Shown: positions 26,699-36,799 of the stretch, piece after piece
Position numbering within the stretch: position 1 is the stretch's first letter
How the letters are laid out: each line of letters starts with the position of its first letter
Assembly (NCBI RefSeq): GCF_009372235.1
Contig: NZ_ML762920.1
Location: forward strand, 186,001 to 250,000
Length of the DNA stretch: 64,000 bases
DNA from: Dickeya oryzae
GTDB taxonomy: Bacteria > Pseudomonadota > Gammaproteobacteria > Enterobacterales > Enterobacteriaceae
Direction of reading: 5' to 3'
Position numbers and translations under genes: made by a program
Notes under the pieces: model-generated
Database searches by the model: none
Seen by the model: the letters and a program-made list of their open reading frames with translations, nothing else
What the model was told of the DNA's origin: nothing

Positions 26699-28090
26699 TC
26701 AGGCGCGCGTTTTGCGCCCGTAACACAGCCAGGTGATCAACACACAGGCAACATAGAACACCACAAACACCTTCATGGCACCGGCAGGTGAACCGGTCAG
26801 CGCCAGCGATGTTCCAAACGCTTTCGGAATGAAAAAGCCGCCGATAGCACCGATAGCGGAGATAAACCCTAACGCCGCGGCGGTATCGGTCACAGCACTA
26901 CGCTGCGCTTCCTCAGTATCACCACCTGCGGCCGTGACCCTTTCCATCGTCATACCACGGAAGATCACCGCGATCATCTGGAAGGTGGAGCCACTTCCCA
27001 GCCCGGCTGTCAAAAACAACAGCATGAAAATGCCGAAGAACATCAGGAAGGAGCCCGGCTGATTCTGACCCGGCAATGCGGTGAACAGCAGCAGTGACAG
27101 GATAGCCATCAACACAAAATTAATCAGTGTCACCCGCACACCACCGAAGCGGTCCGACAGCATGCCACCCACCGGACGCGCCAGCGCACCAAGCAACGGC
27201 CCGAAAAAGGCGTAATGCAGGACTACCACATCCGGAAACTGGGTTTTCGACAACATAGCGAAACCGGCAGAAAAACCGATAAACGAGCCGAACGCCGACA
27301 GATACAGTACGCTTAAGATCCACAGGTGTGCGCGTTTCAGTACCGGCAACTGCTGACGCAGTGACGCTCTGGCGGTGGAAAGATCATTCATACCGAACCA
27401 GGCCGCCGCCGAAGCGATAAGCAACAACGGTACCCATACCCAAGGTGCATTCTGCAGCCAGACCTGGCTGCCATCCGGCTGAACGATACCTTTACCCGTG
27501 AAACTCAGTACTGGCAGAAAGATCACCACCGGCACCAGTAGCTGCATCACGCTAACGCCCAGATTGCCAAACCCGCCATTTAACCCCAGCGCACCACCCT
27601 GCTGTGCTTTCGGGAAAAAGAAGCTGATATTCGCCATGCTGGAAGCAAAGTTAGCGCCAGCGAATCCACACAACAGCGAAATAATGATAAATACGTTGTA
27701 CGGTGTCTGTGGATCCTGCACGGCAAACCCCAGCCACACACACGGAATCACCAGAATCAGCGTACTGAAGGTGGTCCAGCGGCGTCCGCCTGCCAGCGGA
27801 ATAATAAATGAATACGGTACCCGCAATAATGCCCCGGATACCGATGGTAATGCCGTCAGCATAAACAGTTCATCGGTACTGAAATGGAAACCGACTTTGT
27901 TCAAATTGACAGCCACTGTGCTGAACAACATCCAGACACAGAAAGCCAACAACAGACAAGGAATGGAAATCCACAGGTTACGTTGCGCGATACCACGCCC
28001 CTGTTTTTGCCAGAACTGTACATCCTCCGGGCGCCATTCCCGGATAACAGTCTGCCGTGAAGCACCTGGCGTAATGGTTGACTGCGTCAT
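26699..28090 (-). CDS. narK: Nitrate/nitrite transporter
   Basis: A 463-aa MFS protein of the nitrate/nitrite porter family with 12 predicted membrane segments. The nitrate signature glycine-rich motifs are present as GFAGANFASSMANISFFFP and GALGLNGGFGNLGVSVMQ. The conserved arginine precedes a proline-rich turn in LLRVPYSF. The N-terminal cytoplasmic tail has WRPEDVQFWQKQG, shared with E. coli NarK. It imports nitrate in exchange for nitrite during nitrate respiration. It diverges from narX, with an FNR site upstream. In E. coli narK directly precedes narG; here two other genes lie between. Confidence 0.95.
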   Translation of the reverse strand: MTQSTITPGASRQTVIREWRPEDVQFWQKQGRGIAQRNLWISIPCLLLAFCVWMLFSTVAVNLNKVGFHFSTDELFMLTALPSVSGALLRVPYSFIIPLAGGRRWTTFSTLILVIPCVWLGFAVQDPQTPYNVFIIISLLCGFAGANFASSMANISFFFPKAQQGGALGLNGGFGNLGVSVMQLLVPVVIFLPVLSFTGKGIVQPDGSQVWLQNAPWVWVPLLLIASAAAWFGMNDLSTARASLRQQLPVLKRAHLWILSVLYLSAFGSFIGFSAGFAMLSKTQFPDVVVLHYAFFGPLLGALARPVGGMLSDRFGGVRVTLINFVLMAILSLLLFTALPGQNQPGSFLMFFGIFMLLFLTAGLGSGSTFQMIAVIFRGMTMERVTAAGGDTEEAQRSAVTDTAAALGFISAIGAIGGFFIPKAFGTSLALTGSPAGAMKVFVVFYVACVLITWLCYGRKTRA

Positions 28091-28111
28091 AACAAGCCTC
28101 GGTCAGAAAAA

Positions 28112-28118
28112 TACCCCT
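28112..28118 (+). promoter_or_regulatory. NarL-type heptamer near the narK start
   Basis: TACCCCT fits TACYYMT exactly, 22 bp upstream of narK. Further near matches on the plus strand are TACCTAC/TACCAAT at 28297-28307, in the middle of the narK-narX gap. Together they suggest control by NarL in this 419-bp divergent region (28091-28509). Confidence 0.4.
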
Positions 28119-28158
28119 ATCACTACGCGCCACATTAGAGGGTATGACCGAAGCAAAC

Positions 28159-28172
28159 TTGATATACATCAA
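28159..28172 (-). promoter_or_regulatory. FNR site of the narK promoter
   Basis: TTGAT-N4-ATCAA is matched perfectly (TTGATATACATCAA on the plus strand), centred 75 bp upstream of the narK start. About 20 bp downstream on the minus strand is TCTAAT, one base from the -10 consensus, as in a class II FNR-activated promoter. Confidence 0.8.
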
Positions 28173-28509
28173 CAGCTTGTTGGGTAAAAAAATGCGCTGA
28201 TTTAACACCCTCTCCCAAATAGGTAAGTCGCCATGACCAGTTAATGGTGTCGTTTCATCATGTTATGACCATTAACTCCGTCACGGTACTCACCACTACC
28301 TACCAATGGAAATTGTGGAGTAACCCTTTGTGGGTATAGGGTTACTTCTGGAAATAAGAAAAAATGCCGTGGTGTGGCATGAATGGATTTCCACACTGAA
28401 TCCACAATAGCTAACCGGCACCGGTCGGAATCAAGGTAACCTGTCTGACCCGCAGTCTATTCTTTAGCATACACATGTGTTTCCACTTTCGTCACAGGCG
28501 GTTTCCCTC

Positions 28510-30318
28510 ATGTTAAGACGCTTTCGGCTTCCACTCTCACTGGTCAATCAGGTGGCGTTGTCCATGCTACTGCTTGGCCTGCTGGGTATTGCTGGTATGG
28601 CGATATCAAGCTGGATGTCACAAAGCATTCAGGGCAACGCACACGCCATCAATAAAGCCGGTTCTCTGCGCATGCAAAGTTACCGGTTATTGTCGATGGT
28701 GCCGCTTAGCGCGGGCAGCGACCATTATCTGCAAGAGCTGGAACGTGATGAAAACGACAACGATCTGCGTCAGGCAGTCATACGCGAGGGGCTAAGCGAG
28801 CAATTCACCACGCTGCAACGCTACTGGGCCGATCAATTGAAACCAAGTCTACGTCAGGCAGAACGTCCGGCGGATGCTGCCGACGCCGTCGCGGATTTTG
28901 TCCACCATCTGGACGCGCTGGTACTGGCTATCGACCAGAAGACAGAAGCGCACCTGCGGCTGGTGACGCTGGTACAGCGCATGTTTATCGTCATCATGCT
29001 GTCGCTGTTGGTGCTCACCATTTTCTATCTGCGTCACCGGTTGCTGACCCCCTGGCGCAAGTTGCTGTCGATGGCTCAAGCCATCGGTCAGGGTGAATTT
29101 CACCAGCGGGTGACCCCGCACGGTCAGGATGAAATGAGCACGCTGGCGCAAGCGCTAAACAACATGTCGGATGAATTGTCGGCGATGTACCGTGACCTGG
29201 AACAGCGTGTAGTGGAAAAGACCGCTGATTTACAACAAAAAAACGACACACTGGCGTTTCTTTATCGTTCCAGTCGCCGCTTGCATACCAATGCGCCGCT
29301 GTGTAGCCGCTTGCTGCCCGTGCTGGATGAACTCAGCGCGTTGATGCCGCTGACCGGCATTCAGTTACAGTTGTATGAAGATAACCATCAGGCACATGTC
29401 ACGCCTTCCAGCCTGACCGTCATTCCCAACCCTGACACCTGCCCGGACGGCGCCTGTCAGCGCTGTGCGCACTTTTCAACCCGGATGACGTATGAAGGCA
29501 AACCGGTAAGCTGGAATCTGCATGATAAGCTCGGTCACTACGGTGTGGTATTGGCACGACTGCCGGTTCACCAACACCTGACCCCCGACCAACACCAGTT
29601 GCTCAATACATTGTTGGAGCAGCTAACCAGCACACTGGCGCTTGAACGGCAATCCAGCCATCAACAACAACTGATGCTGATGGAAGAACGCGCCACCATC
29701 GCCCGGGAGTTACACGACTCGATTGCCCAGTCGCTCTCTTGTCTGAAGATTCAGGTTAGTTGCCTGCAAATGCAGCACACCGCATTGACACCAGAAATAC
29801 AACAGCAGTTGGACGCCATGCGCGATGAAATCAATACCGCTTACCGGCAGTTACGTGAATTACTGACCACTTTCCGTTTGAAGCTGTCAGAATCCGGCCT
29901 GCTGGCGGCATTACGCTCCACCGTGGAGGAGTTCAATCAACGGCTCGGCTATGACATCGTACTGAACTACCAACTGCCACCGCAGGCCGTCTCTGCCCAC
30001 CAAGGGATCCACCTGTTGCAGATCGTGCGTGAAGCACTGAGTAACACCTATAAACATGCGCAGGCGACGGCAACCAGCATTACCCTGAGTCAACAGCAAG
30101 GGTATATCGAGCTGCGTGTGCGTGATAACGGCATCGGCATCAGTGATGACAACCGTCGTACCAACCACTATGGTCTTATCATCATGCGCGACCGCGCCCG
30201 AAGCCTTCACGGCGACTGTACTGTTCAACGTCTTGTTTCCGGCGGCACGGAAGTGTATGTCCGTTTTCAGGCCGACTCTCGCCAGCCCCCCGTATTATCA
30301 GGAGAAAACCATGACTAA
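28510..30318 (+). CDS. narX: Nitrate/nitrite sensor histidine kinase
   Basis: A 602-aa inner-membrane sensor. It has a first membrane segment at about 14-37, the periplasmic nitrate-binding P-box [19 protein letters not shown] (about 47-65), a second membrane segment near 150-175, HAMP and central modules with a short Cys-containing stretch (CPDGACQRC), and a HisKA_3-type kinase domain. The phosphorylated His402 is in [15 protein letters not shown], and the ATP site includes [13 protein letters not shown] and DNGIG. ATG 28510 matches the start of E. coli NarX; the upstream GTG at 28477 is unlikely. It overlaps narL by 8 bp, and the pair diverges from narK. It phosphorylates NarL when nitrate is present. 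Confidence 0.95.
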   Translation: MLRRFRLPLSLVNQVALSMLLLGLLGIAGMAISSWMSQSIQGNAHAINKAGSLRMQSYRLLSMVPLSAGSDHYLQELERDENDNDLRQAVIREGLSEQFTTLQRYWADQLKPSLRQAERPADAADAVADFVHHLDALVLAIDQKTEAHLRLVTLVQRMFIVIMLSLLVLTIFYLRHRLLTPWRKLLSMAQAIGQGEFHQRVTPHGQDEMSTLAQALNNMSDELSAMYRDLEQRVVEKTADLQQKNDTLAFLYRSSRRLHTNAPLCSRLLPVLDELSALMPLTGIQLQLYEDNHQAHVTPSSLTVIPNPDTCPDGACQRCAHFSTRMTYEGKPVSWNLHDKLGHYGVVLARLPVHQHLTPDQHQLLNTLLEQLTSTLALERQSSHQQQLMLMEERATIARELHDSIAQSLSCLKIQVSCLQMQHTALTPEIQQQLDAMRDEINTAYRQLRELLTTFRLKLSESGLLAALRSTVEEFNQRLGYDIVLNYQLPPQAVSAHQGIHLLQIVREALSNTYKHAQATATSITLSQQQGYIELRVRDNGIGISDDNRRTNHYGLIIMRDRARSLHGDCTVQRLVSGGTEVYVRFQADSRQPPVLSGENHD

Positions 30319-30958
30319 TGACGCCTCTACCGTACTGCTTATTGATGACCATCCGATGCTACGCAATGGCGTCAAACAGCTACTCAGTATGGCGCCAGAC
30401 CTGTGTGTGGTCGGTGAGGCCAGTGAGGGGGAACAGGGTGTGACGCTGGCAGAACAGCTCGACCCGGACCTGATCTTGCTGGATTTGAATATGCCGGGCA
30501 TGAACGGGCTGGAAACGCTGGCCCGCCTGCGGGAAACCTCGTTATCCGGGCGCATCGTGGTATTTACCGTGTCGAACCATGAGGAAGACGTGATCAGCGC
30601 CTTTAAAAGCGGAGCCGATGGCTATTTGCTAAAAGATATGGAACCGGAGGACTTGCTGGTCGCGCTTCATCAGGCAGCGGCAGGGAAAATGGTACTCAGT
30701 GATACCCTGACACCGGTTCTGGCGGCCAGCCTGCGCGAGACACGCAGCACGGATACCCGTGATATCCAGCAATTGACCCCGCGGGAAAAAGACATTCTGA
30801 AGCTAATAGCCCAAGGGTTGCCCAACAAAGTGATCGCCCGCAAGTTGACGATTACCGAAAGTACGGTAAAAGTACACGTCAAACACCTGTTGAAAAAAAT
30901 GAAGCTGCGCTCACGCGTAGAAGCAGCAGTCTGGGTAGTACAAGAGAAGATTTTCTAA
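30311..30958 (+). CDS. narL: Nitrate/nitrite response regulator
   Basis: A 215-aa response regulator. The receiver domain has acidic residues in LLIDDHP, the phospho-acceptor Asp58 in [13 protein letters not shown], and the Lys in [10 protein letters not shown]. The C-terminal LuxR/FixJ helix-turn-helix reads [23 protein letters not shown] and [19 protein letters not shown] 30311 has GGAG upstream and overlaps the end of narX. It activates narG and narK and represses alternative anaerobic pathways when phosphorylated. Confidence 0.96.
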   Translation: MTNDASTVLLIDDHPMLRNGVKQLLSMAPDLCVVGEASEGEQGVTLAEQLDPDLILLDLNMPGMNGLETLARLRETSLSGRIVVFTVSNHEEDVISAFKSGADGYLLKDMEPEDLLVALHQAAAGKMVLSDTLTPVLAASLRETRSTDTRDIQQLTPREKDILKLIAQGLPNKVIARKLTITESTVKVHVKHLLKKMKLRSRVEAAVWVVQEKIF

Positions 30959-30961
30959 CCA

Positions 30962-30980
30962 ACGGCGGCTTGTGCCGCCT
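30962..30980 (+). terminator. Short GC hairpin after narL
   Basis: GGCGGC-TTGT-GCCGCC lies 5 bp past the narL stop. The following sequence is only moderately T-rich. The rest of 30981-31231 is AT-rich and probably holds the promoter of the next gene. Confidence 0.5.
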
Positions 30981-31231
30981 GTTATCCTGTTATCCACCAT
31001 CACCGCTCGATGATGTTGCGTTTTACGTCTTGATGTTAAAAATTACAGTAAAATACACCCATCTACATTTCTATACGTTTACTTGCAATACGACTGATAG
31101 AGTAACCGCCGTTCATAATTTTTAGTACTTTATCGCCATTTTCCTAGATATTTCCCCATATTCATTTCCTAGACTCACCTCGTTCGGCGTTTCATTGCGC
31201 TTTAGCCAGGCTTAACCGGAGGAAAAAGAGA

Positions 31232-32512
31232 ATGAAAGTCAGAGAACGATTTATTGGACTTGAATGGCTCCGATTTTTGCTTGGATGCTATGTGATGGTT
31301 TACCACACCGTACATATCTATCCGCAGCGTGACAAGATCCCCTTTCTCAACGAATTGACCAGCATGGGATTCTTCGCCACCAGCACATTCTTTGTGTTGT
31401 CTGGCTTTCTGCTGACGCACGTTTACCTGCGTGAAGGCCAGTTGCGTGAACCCGCCCGGCATTTTCTGGCTAAGCGGCTGTTTAACCTCTACCCAATCCA
31501 TATTATCGGTCTGGTGTCCTCCATTGTGGTGGTCAGCCTGATGCACTGGCTGGCTATCCCCCCCGATGGGCAAGTCGCCAGCGCCCGCTTCGTCATCTAC
31601 GACAGTAACGACCCTGGTGTCGCCCCGGAAACCCTGCGCCACTACATGGATAACGTGCAGTTGGCTGTGAATGGACTGCTGCAACTGCTGATGTTACAGG
31701 CGTGGAACCCCTATTTTTTGACCTTCAACGCGCCGTTGTGGTCGGTCTCGACGTTGTTCTTTTTCTATTTATTGTTCCCGTTACTGGCTCCACGGCTGTT
31801 GGGCAGTCGTTACCCGCGTTTGTGGCTGGTGGCCCTGTTCCTGTTATACCTGCTACCGCCGGTATGGGTTATCTGGCATCAATTATATGGCGTGCCGTAT
31901 ACCGGTTTGCTGCAACGCAATCCACTACTCCGACTGCCGGAATTTTTAGCCGGGATAGTGGGTTACGCCATTTTCCGTCAATATCGGGACGGTAAGATAG
32001 CGGCGTTGACCTGGATGCAAGGTTCGACCCAACGTAAAGCGCTGGGCGTATTTATCGCTCTGAGCTTCATCATCGCGACCTGGTTATTTACGCATGGCGA
32101 GCACTACTGGTATTTCCTGTTGCACAACGGCCTGCTGTTACCGGCACAGGTTGCCTTGGTCTGTTTGTGTGCTCATGCCCGAGAACCAGGCAGCGAGACG
32201 CTGAAAACCTGGGCAACCCGCCTGGGTGGCGCATCACTGTCGATTTTCGCCCTGCACGTGCCGCTGTTTAATCTGTTCCGAACCTTAGAACAGTTATTAC
32301 GCGGCAATCCGTTGCAATGCTTTACCGACTGGCAGGCGTGCATCGATGCAGCAGGACGCGTGGACGTCTCCATGACTGGCTACGGGGTATTCCTGCTCAC
32401 AACCGTTACCTTGTGCGTGATATTCCAGGAACAGGTCGTGACCCGCATGAAGCAGTCGCTGACCGAACGCTTCCTCACTCGCCGCTTCCAACCTTCCCGC
32501 AGCGCAGCCTGA
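31232..32512 (+). CDS. Acyltransferase family 3 membrane protein
   Basis: A 426-aa integral membrane protein with about ten hydrophobic segments. It belongs to the acyltransferase-3 (OafA/OpgC-like) family that O-acylates exported glycans such as lipopolysaccharide, capsule or periplasmic glucans. The family start is GLEWLRFLLGCYVMVYHTVH, whose histidine is the proposed catalytic residue, and FFATSTFFVLSGFLLTHVY and RLFNLYPIH follow. ATG 31232 has GGAGG upstream. It is a single gene between narXL and a DUF481 protein, so the acceptor cannot be inferred. Confidence 0.85.
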   Translation: MKVRERFIGLEWLRFLLGCYVMVYHTVHIYPQRDKIPFLNELTSMGFFATSTFFVLSGFLLTHVYLREGQLREPARHFLAKRLFNLYPIHIIGLVSSIVVVSLMHWLAIPPDGQVASARFVIYDSNDPGVAPETLRHYMDNVQLAVNGLLQLLMLQAWNPYFLTFNAPLWSVSTLFFFYLLFPLLAPRLLGSRYPRLWLVALFLLYLLPPVWVIWHQLYGVPYTGLLQRNPLLRLPEFLAGIVGYAIFRQYRDGKIAALTWMQGSTQRKALGVFIALSFIIATWLFTHGEHYWYFLLHNGLLLPAQVALVCLCAHAREPGSETLKTWATRLGGASLSIFALHVPLFNLFRTLEQLLRGNPLQCFTDWQACIDAAGRVDVSMTGYGVFLLTTVTLCVIFQEQVVTRMKQSLTERFLTRRFQPSRSAA

Positions 32513-32523
32513 TGACAGCGGCT

Positions 32524-32552
32524 TAACGGTGATGTGATCTCCATCACCGTTA
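32524..32552 (+). terminator. Hairpin after the acyltransferase gene
   Basis: TAACGGTGATG (32524-32534) and CATCACCGTTA (32542-32552) form a perfect 11-bp stem, extendable by flanking GGC/GCC. It is 11 bp past the stop codon. No long T-run follows. Confidence 0.6.
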
Positions 32553-32740
32553 TAGCCGTAAATCATTAATCACACGGTTTATAACAATTTCCATTCTAAT
32601 TATGGGTCACTTATACCTAGAGGCGCGGCACGATTCCTGTTAATGTTGCCTCGCCGGGAAGTAACCGGTATATCGATACATCGGCAAGCCGTTTGAACGG
32701 CGTCTTTCACTTTTAGTCATCCACTGTTTTATCTGACATC

Positions 32741-33796
32741 ATGACATATTCCAAACATGCACTTTCGCCGCTGGGTCTGTTCGTTGCGCTCAGCGCTGCA
32801 GGCATTTCCACCAGCCATGCGGACACCGTCTGGCTAACCAACGGTGACAAGATCAGCGGCCAGATTACGCTGCTGGATAGCGGCAAGCTATTCATCAAAA
32901 CCGATTACGCCGATACCCTGTCGGTGACCTGGGACAAAGTTAAGACCTTCCAGACCGACCACGGCATGGTGATTCAGGGGCAGCGTTACGAAAAAGGCGT
33001 GCTTTACCCGTCTATCAAAGCCTCTGACAGTACACGTGCTATCGTGGCGCAACCCGCCAGCGTAGACGGACAACAAGTCAGCGCCGGGCAGGAAACGCTG
33101 CCGTTGTCCGATATCAACTCAATGGTTGTTCCACACCGTTGGGTGGAGGATTTCTCCTGGAAAGGCAATATCGATGTCAGCCTGGCCCACAAGAAAAGCT
33201 CCACTGAAACCGACAACCGTGATGCAACGTTGAGCACGCGCCTGCGCCACGGCACATGGCGTCACAACCTGAATGCCAGCTACCACATGACCAAAGAAGA
33301 CAATGTGGAAAGCACCAAAAACGCCGACGGTGAATACGCGCTGGATAAATTCATCGACGAGCACTGGTTCTGGCAGGGTCGCTATGAATACAAACGCGAC
33401 TGGGTAGAAAATATCAAGATCAACCGCTCGGTGGGTACCGGTCCTGGTTACCAGTTCTGGGATAACGATCTGGGTGCGTTCTCGATTACAACGCTGCTGA
33501 ACTCCCAGACATTCATTTATCAGAATGATAATAAAGATAATTTCTACTCTGGTGGCCTGAAGTGGAATTACGATCGTTTCCTGTTCGGTAAACGCACCGA
33601 GCTGTTCAGCGATGGTGAAGTGGGTCGTTCGTTTGACAGCACCACCCCGCTTTATTTCAAAGCTGGTGCAGGTCTGCGCTTCAAAGTTACCGACTGGTCA
33701 TCCGTCAGTATGAAAGTCTCCCGCAACCGTACCGAAAGCGTACAAGGTAACGTCAATGACACCCTGTACTCACTGGGTCTGGGCGTCGGCTGGTAA
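32741..33796 (+). CDS. DUF481 (YdiY-like) outer-membrane protein
   Basis: A 351-aa exported protein. The signal peptide spans about residues 1-27 (hydrophobic LGLFVALSAAGIS, cut after SHA). The N-terminal part has a small beta domain with TVWLTNGDKISGQI, and the rest is a DUF481 beta-barrel rich in alternating aromatic and polar residues, ending in a near-canonical GLGVGW with a C-terminal aromatic residue for outer-membrane insertion. It resembles E. coli YdiY, annotated as acid- or salt-inducible. The function is unknown. Two hairpins follow the gene. Confidence 0.8.
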   Translation: MTYSKHALSPLGLFVALSAAGISTSHADTVWLTNGDKISGQITLLDSGKLFIKTDYADTLSVTWDKVKTFQTDHGMVIQGQRYEKGVLYPSIKASDSTRAIVAQPASVDGQQVSAGQETLPLSDINSMVVPHRWVEDFSWKGNIDVSLAHKKSSTETDNRDATLSTRLRHGTWRHNLNASYHMTKEDNVESTKNADGEYALDKFIDEHWFWQGRYEYKRDWVENIKINRSVGTGPGYQFWDNDLGAFSITTLLNSQTFIYQNDNKDNFYSGGLKWNYDRFLFGKRTELFSDGEVGRSFDSTTPLYFKAGAGLRFKVTDWSSVSMKVSRNRTESVQGNVNDTLYSLGLGVGW

Positions 33797-33809
33797 TTTA
33801 TCGCACGCT

Positions 33810-33834
33810 GGTTCCTGCGAGTATCGCAGGAACC
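33810..33834 (+). terminator. Tight hairpin after the DUF481 gene
   Basis: GGTTCCTGCGA and TCGCAGGAACC form a perfect 11-bp stem with a 3-nt loop, 13 bp past the stop; CTCTGTT follows. Confidence 0.65.
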
Positions 33835-33883
33835 CTCTGTTAAGCACCGTGGAATTGTTGAGTGCCGTAACATGCGGCGATAA

Positions 33884-33915
33884 AAAAAGCCCGGTTTCCT
33901 TAAACCGGGCTTTTT
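33884..33915. terminator. Bidirectional terminator between the DUF481 gene and prc
   Basis: AAAAAGCCCGGTTT and AAACCGGGCTTTTT pair perfectly around CCTT, with A and T runs on both sides, so it works in both directions. It separates two convergent genes. Confidence 0.9.
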
Positions 33916-33942
33916 GTTTTGACTCACCGTAGCATCACACCC

Positions 33943-35964
33943 TTACTGTGACTTCGATTCCTGTTTAGACAGGTCTTCCGCAATCTGGACGGTTTCATTC
34001 AGATATGCATCCGGATCCTGATAATCCTTCGGCAAGTCATCCAGCGATTTCAACGGCGGTTTGCCCTGACGTTTCAGTCGATCATTGATGCGTTGCAGAC
34101 GCATCGTCTCGTCTTCGTTGTTTTCTTTCTGGCGCTGCGCCAGGTTCAACGACACGTGATTACGCTTCCCTTTCATCTCCTGGTAACGCACCACATCCTG
34201 CTGGATATACTGGAATTCAGGATCCTTGGTGATACGGGCATTGTGCTGTTCAATCAGCCACGGCAACAACGGTTTCATGTCACCCATCACGGTATAACTG
34301 GCCGGTTTGATGCTATCCCACGGCAAGGCATTATCTTCAAACTTCTCGCCGGTATCCACCGCCTCGTTGCCAGTCGGCATCACGATATCAGGTGTTACCC
34401 CTTTACGCTGGGTACTGCCGCCGTTAATGCGATAGAACTTCTGAATGGTGTACTGCACCGAACCCAGCGCGGGCCACTCAGGGCGCAACATCTGGTCGTA
34501 AATACGATTAAGAGAACGGTATTGCTGCACCGTACCCTTACCGAAGGTAGGTTCACCCACAATCAGCGCACGGCCGTAATCCTGCATCGCGGCAGCAAAA
34601 ATCTCTGACGCCGAGGCGCTAAACCGATCAACCAGCACCACCAGCGGGCCTTTGTAATAGATAGTGTCATCTGTGTCGCTATCTTCACGGACCTTGCCGT
34701 TATTGTCGCGCACCTGCACCACTGGCCCGGTAGGAATGAATAGCCCCGACAGGCCGACCGCTTCGGTTAACGCCCCACCGCCGTTGCCACGCAGGTCGAT
34801 AACGATGCTGCTGACGTGCTCTTTTTCCAGTTTTTGCAACTGTACTTTCACGTCATCCGTCAGTCCGACATAGAAACCGGGGATGTCCAGCACACCAACT
34901 TTGTCTTTGCCGACATCTTTGATGGACATTTTCACCGCACGGTCTTCCAGGCGGATACGCTCACGGGTCAGCGTGATGGTTTGCGTTTTGGTACCCTTGC
35001 CTGCTGGCAACACTTCCAGACGCACCTTGCTACCTTTCGGCCCTTTGATCAGCGCGACGACGTCATCAAGCCGCCAGCCAATCACATCCACCATCGGCTT
35101 GCCCGCTTGTCCTACGCCTACGATACGGTCGCCAACGCTAATGCGTTTGCTTTTCGCCGCCGGACCACCCGGCACCATCGAATTGATGACGGTGTAATCT
35201 TCATCCATCTGCAGCACCGCACCAATACCTTCGAGCGACAAGCTCATTTCAGTGTTGAACTGTTCGGTGTTGCGTGGAGACAAATAACTGGTGTGCGGAT
35301 CGATTTCCCGCGCGAAGGCATTCATAATGATCTGGAACACATCTTCGCTATTGCTCTGGACCAGACGGCGAATCGCAAACTGATAGCGTTTGGTCAAGGT
35401 TTCCTTGATTTCCGCATCGGTTTTGCCGGTCAGTTTCAGGCTCAGCCAGTCATATTTGACCTTGGCATCCCACAGTGCGTTGAGTTCGTCTACGCTTTGC
35501 GGCCAGGGCGCTTTAGCGCGATCAAGGTCGATAAAATCGTTGCCGTTGAGGTTAATCGGCTTTTCCAGCAGCGTCAGCGCATACTGATAACGCTCGAAAC
35601 GGCGCTTCTGAGCCAGGTTATACATGGCGTATGGCAGGCTGAGCTTGCCATTCTTCAGATTTTCCCCTAACTCACCTTTCTGACCGGCAAACTGCGCCAC
35701 GTCTGAAGCCAACAACACGTTATGGCTGTAATCCAGCATGTTGAGATAACGGTCGAAGATCTTGCCGGAAAATTGCGCATCCAGCATGAACTGGCGATAG
35801 TGGGAACGTAGAAAGCGCGATGCCACGCGCTCACTGACGGTAGAATGCTGCGCTTCTGGCTGCAGTTGAGGAATTTGGTCTGCGCGGGTGATGTTCTCAC
35901 TGGCAAAACTGCCCCCGGACAGCAAAAGCCAGGTTAATGCGACTGCTTTAACAAATTTGTTCAT
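33943..35964 (-). CDS. prc: Tail-specific periplasmic protease Prc (Tsp)
   Basis: A 673-aa S41 C-terminal processing protease. The signal peptide is MNKFVKAVALTWLLLSGGSFA. The PDZ domain lies at about 240-320 (SLEGIGAVLQ and ISVGDRIVGVGQ). The Ser/Lys catalytic dyad is in DRFSASASEIFAAAM (serine) and GEPTFGKGTVQQY (lysine). A C-terminal helical part ends in LSKQESKSQ. It degrades or trims periplasmic proteins with non-polar C-termini, including PBP3 and the peptidoglycan hydrolase MepS in E. coli. It lies 19 bp downstream of proQ on the same strand, as in E. coli. Confidence 0.96.
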   Translation of the reverse strand: MNKFVKAVALTWLLLSGGSFASENITRADQIPQLQPEAQHSTVSERVASRFLRSHYRQFMLDAQFSGKIFDRYLNMLDYSHNVLLASDVAQFAGQKGELGENLKNGKLSLPYAMYNLAQKRRFERYQYALTLLEKPINLNGNDFIDLDRAKAPWPQSVDELNALWDAKVKYDWLSLKLTGKTDAEIKETLTKRYQFAIRRLVQSNSEDVFQIIMNAFAREIDPHTSYLSPRNTEQFNTEMSLSLEGIGAVLQMDEDYTVINSMVPGGPAAKSKRISVGDRIVGVGQAGKPMVDVIGWRLDDVVALIKGPKGSKVRLEVLPAGKGTKTQTITLTRERIRLEDRAVKMSIKDVGKDKVGVLDIPGFYVGLTDDVKVQLQKLEKEHVSSIVIDLRGNGGGALTEAVGLSGLFIPTGPVVQVRDNNGKVREDSDTDDTIYYKGPLVVLVDRFSASASEIFAAAMQDYGRALIVGEPTFGKGTVQQYRSLNRIYDQMLRPEWPALGSVQYTIQKFYRINGGSTQRKGVTPDIVMPTGNEAVDTGEKFEDNALPWDSIKPASYTVMGDMKPLLPWLIEQHNARITKDPEFQYIQQDVVRYQEMKGKRNHVSLNLAQRQKENNEDETMRLQRINDRLKRQGKPPLKSLDDLPKDYQDPDAYLNETVQIAEDLSKQESKSQ

Positions 35965-35983
35965 GCCCTGGTTGGCCTCCGTA

Positions 35984-36715
35984 TCAGAACTGCAAATGTT
36001 CTGCGCGTACGATCATCGCCAGACCAGAAGCCAGTTGTACCCTGACCCCATCTTTAGCGATCTCCAGCACAGTGGCATCCATGGCGTTTTTGCCAGCCCT
36101 GACCTTGATTTCCTGGCCGATTTGCAAGCTGGAAATATCCGTCACTGCCTGCCGTTCCGGTGTTACCGCACGGGCTGCTTTAGGCTGACGAGGTTGGGAT
36201 TTATCGGATGACGGAGAAGCGGTCTGTGTGGCGCGAGGAGAAGACGGGCGCGGTTTGCGCGGCGCGGCACCAGCGGCATCACGTTCACGACGCGGGGCAC
36301 TCTTGCCGGCAGACGGACGCGTACGGGAAGGTTCAGCTTCACCGGACTCGCGTTTCTTCGCCTGTTGCTCGGCACGCTGAGCCTGGACACGGGCCTTAGC
36401 CTCTTCCAGTTGCTTGCGGGCATGCTCCACATGCTGCTGCTCAAGCTCGCCGCACGGGTTACCGTCAAGGTCAACGCGTTGAGCGCCGAGTTTAACGCCA
36501 TACAGATAACGCCAGCTTGACGTATAAAGACGAAGCGCAGAGCGCAACTGCGTCTTGCTAACGTGTTCAGATTCGGACACGCGTTCGACCAGATCCTGAA
36601 AAATACCAATCTTTAACGGACGCGCTTCGCCTTCAAGCGTGAAACAAAGCGGAAAACGCTCTGCCAGATAGGCGATCACTTCTTTACTACTGTTCAACTT
36701 AGGTTGATTTTCCAT
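35984..36715 (-). CDS. proQ: RNA chaperone ProQ
   Basis: A 243-aa RNA-binding protein. The FinO-like domain spans about 1-120 (for example [17 protein letters not shown] and [15 protein letters not shown]). A long basic, Ala/Arg/Pro-rich linker (about 120-185) follows, then a Tudor-like C-terminal domain containing [20 protein letters not shown]. It binds structured small RNAs and mRNA 3' ends as a global post-transcriptional regulator. Slightly longer than E. coli ProQ (232 aa), with the extra length in the linker. It forms an operon with prc. Confidence 0.95.
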   Translation of the reverse strand: MENQPKLNSSKEVIAYLAERFPLCFTLEGEARPLKIGIFQDLVERVSESEHVSKTQLRSALRLYTSSWRYLYGVKLGAQRVDLDGNPCGELEQQHVEHARKQLEEAKARVQAQRAEQQAKKRESGEAEPSRTRPSAGKSAPRRERDAAGAAPRKPRPSSPRATQTASPSSDKSQPRQPKAARAVTPERQAVTDISSLQIGQEIKVRAGKNAMDATVLEIAKDGVRVQLASGLAMIVRAEHLQF

Positions 36716-36799
36716 GAAATTTCCTGATTACAACGGGTTTGCCAACCAGCGCAGGCATGAACAGGCGTCATTATAATGACGCCATCGGCAATTGCTACG

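Noticed and set aside
34816-35670. Open frame of 284 aa antisense to prc
   Set aside because: Fully inside prc on the other strand; composition is the mirror of the prc codon bias.
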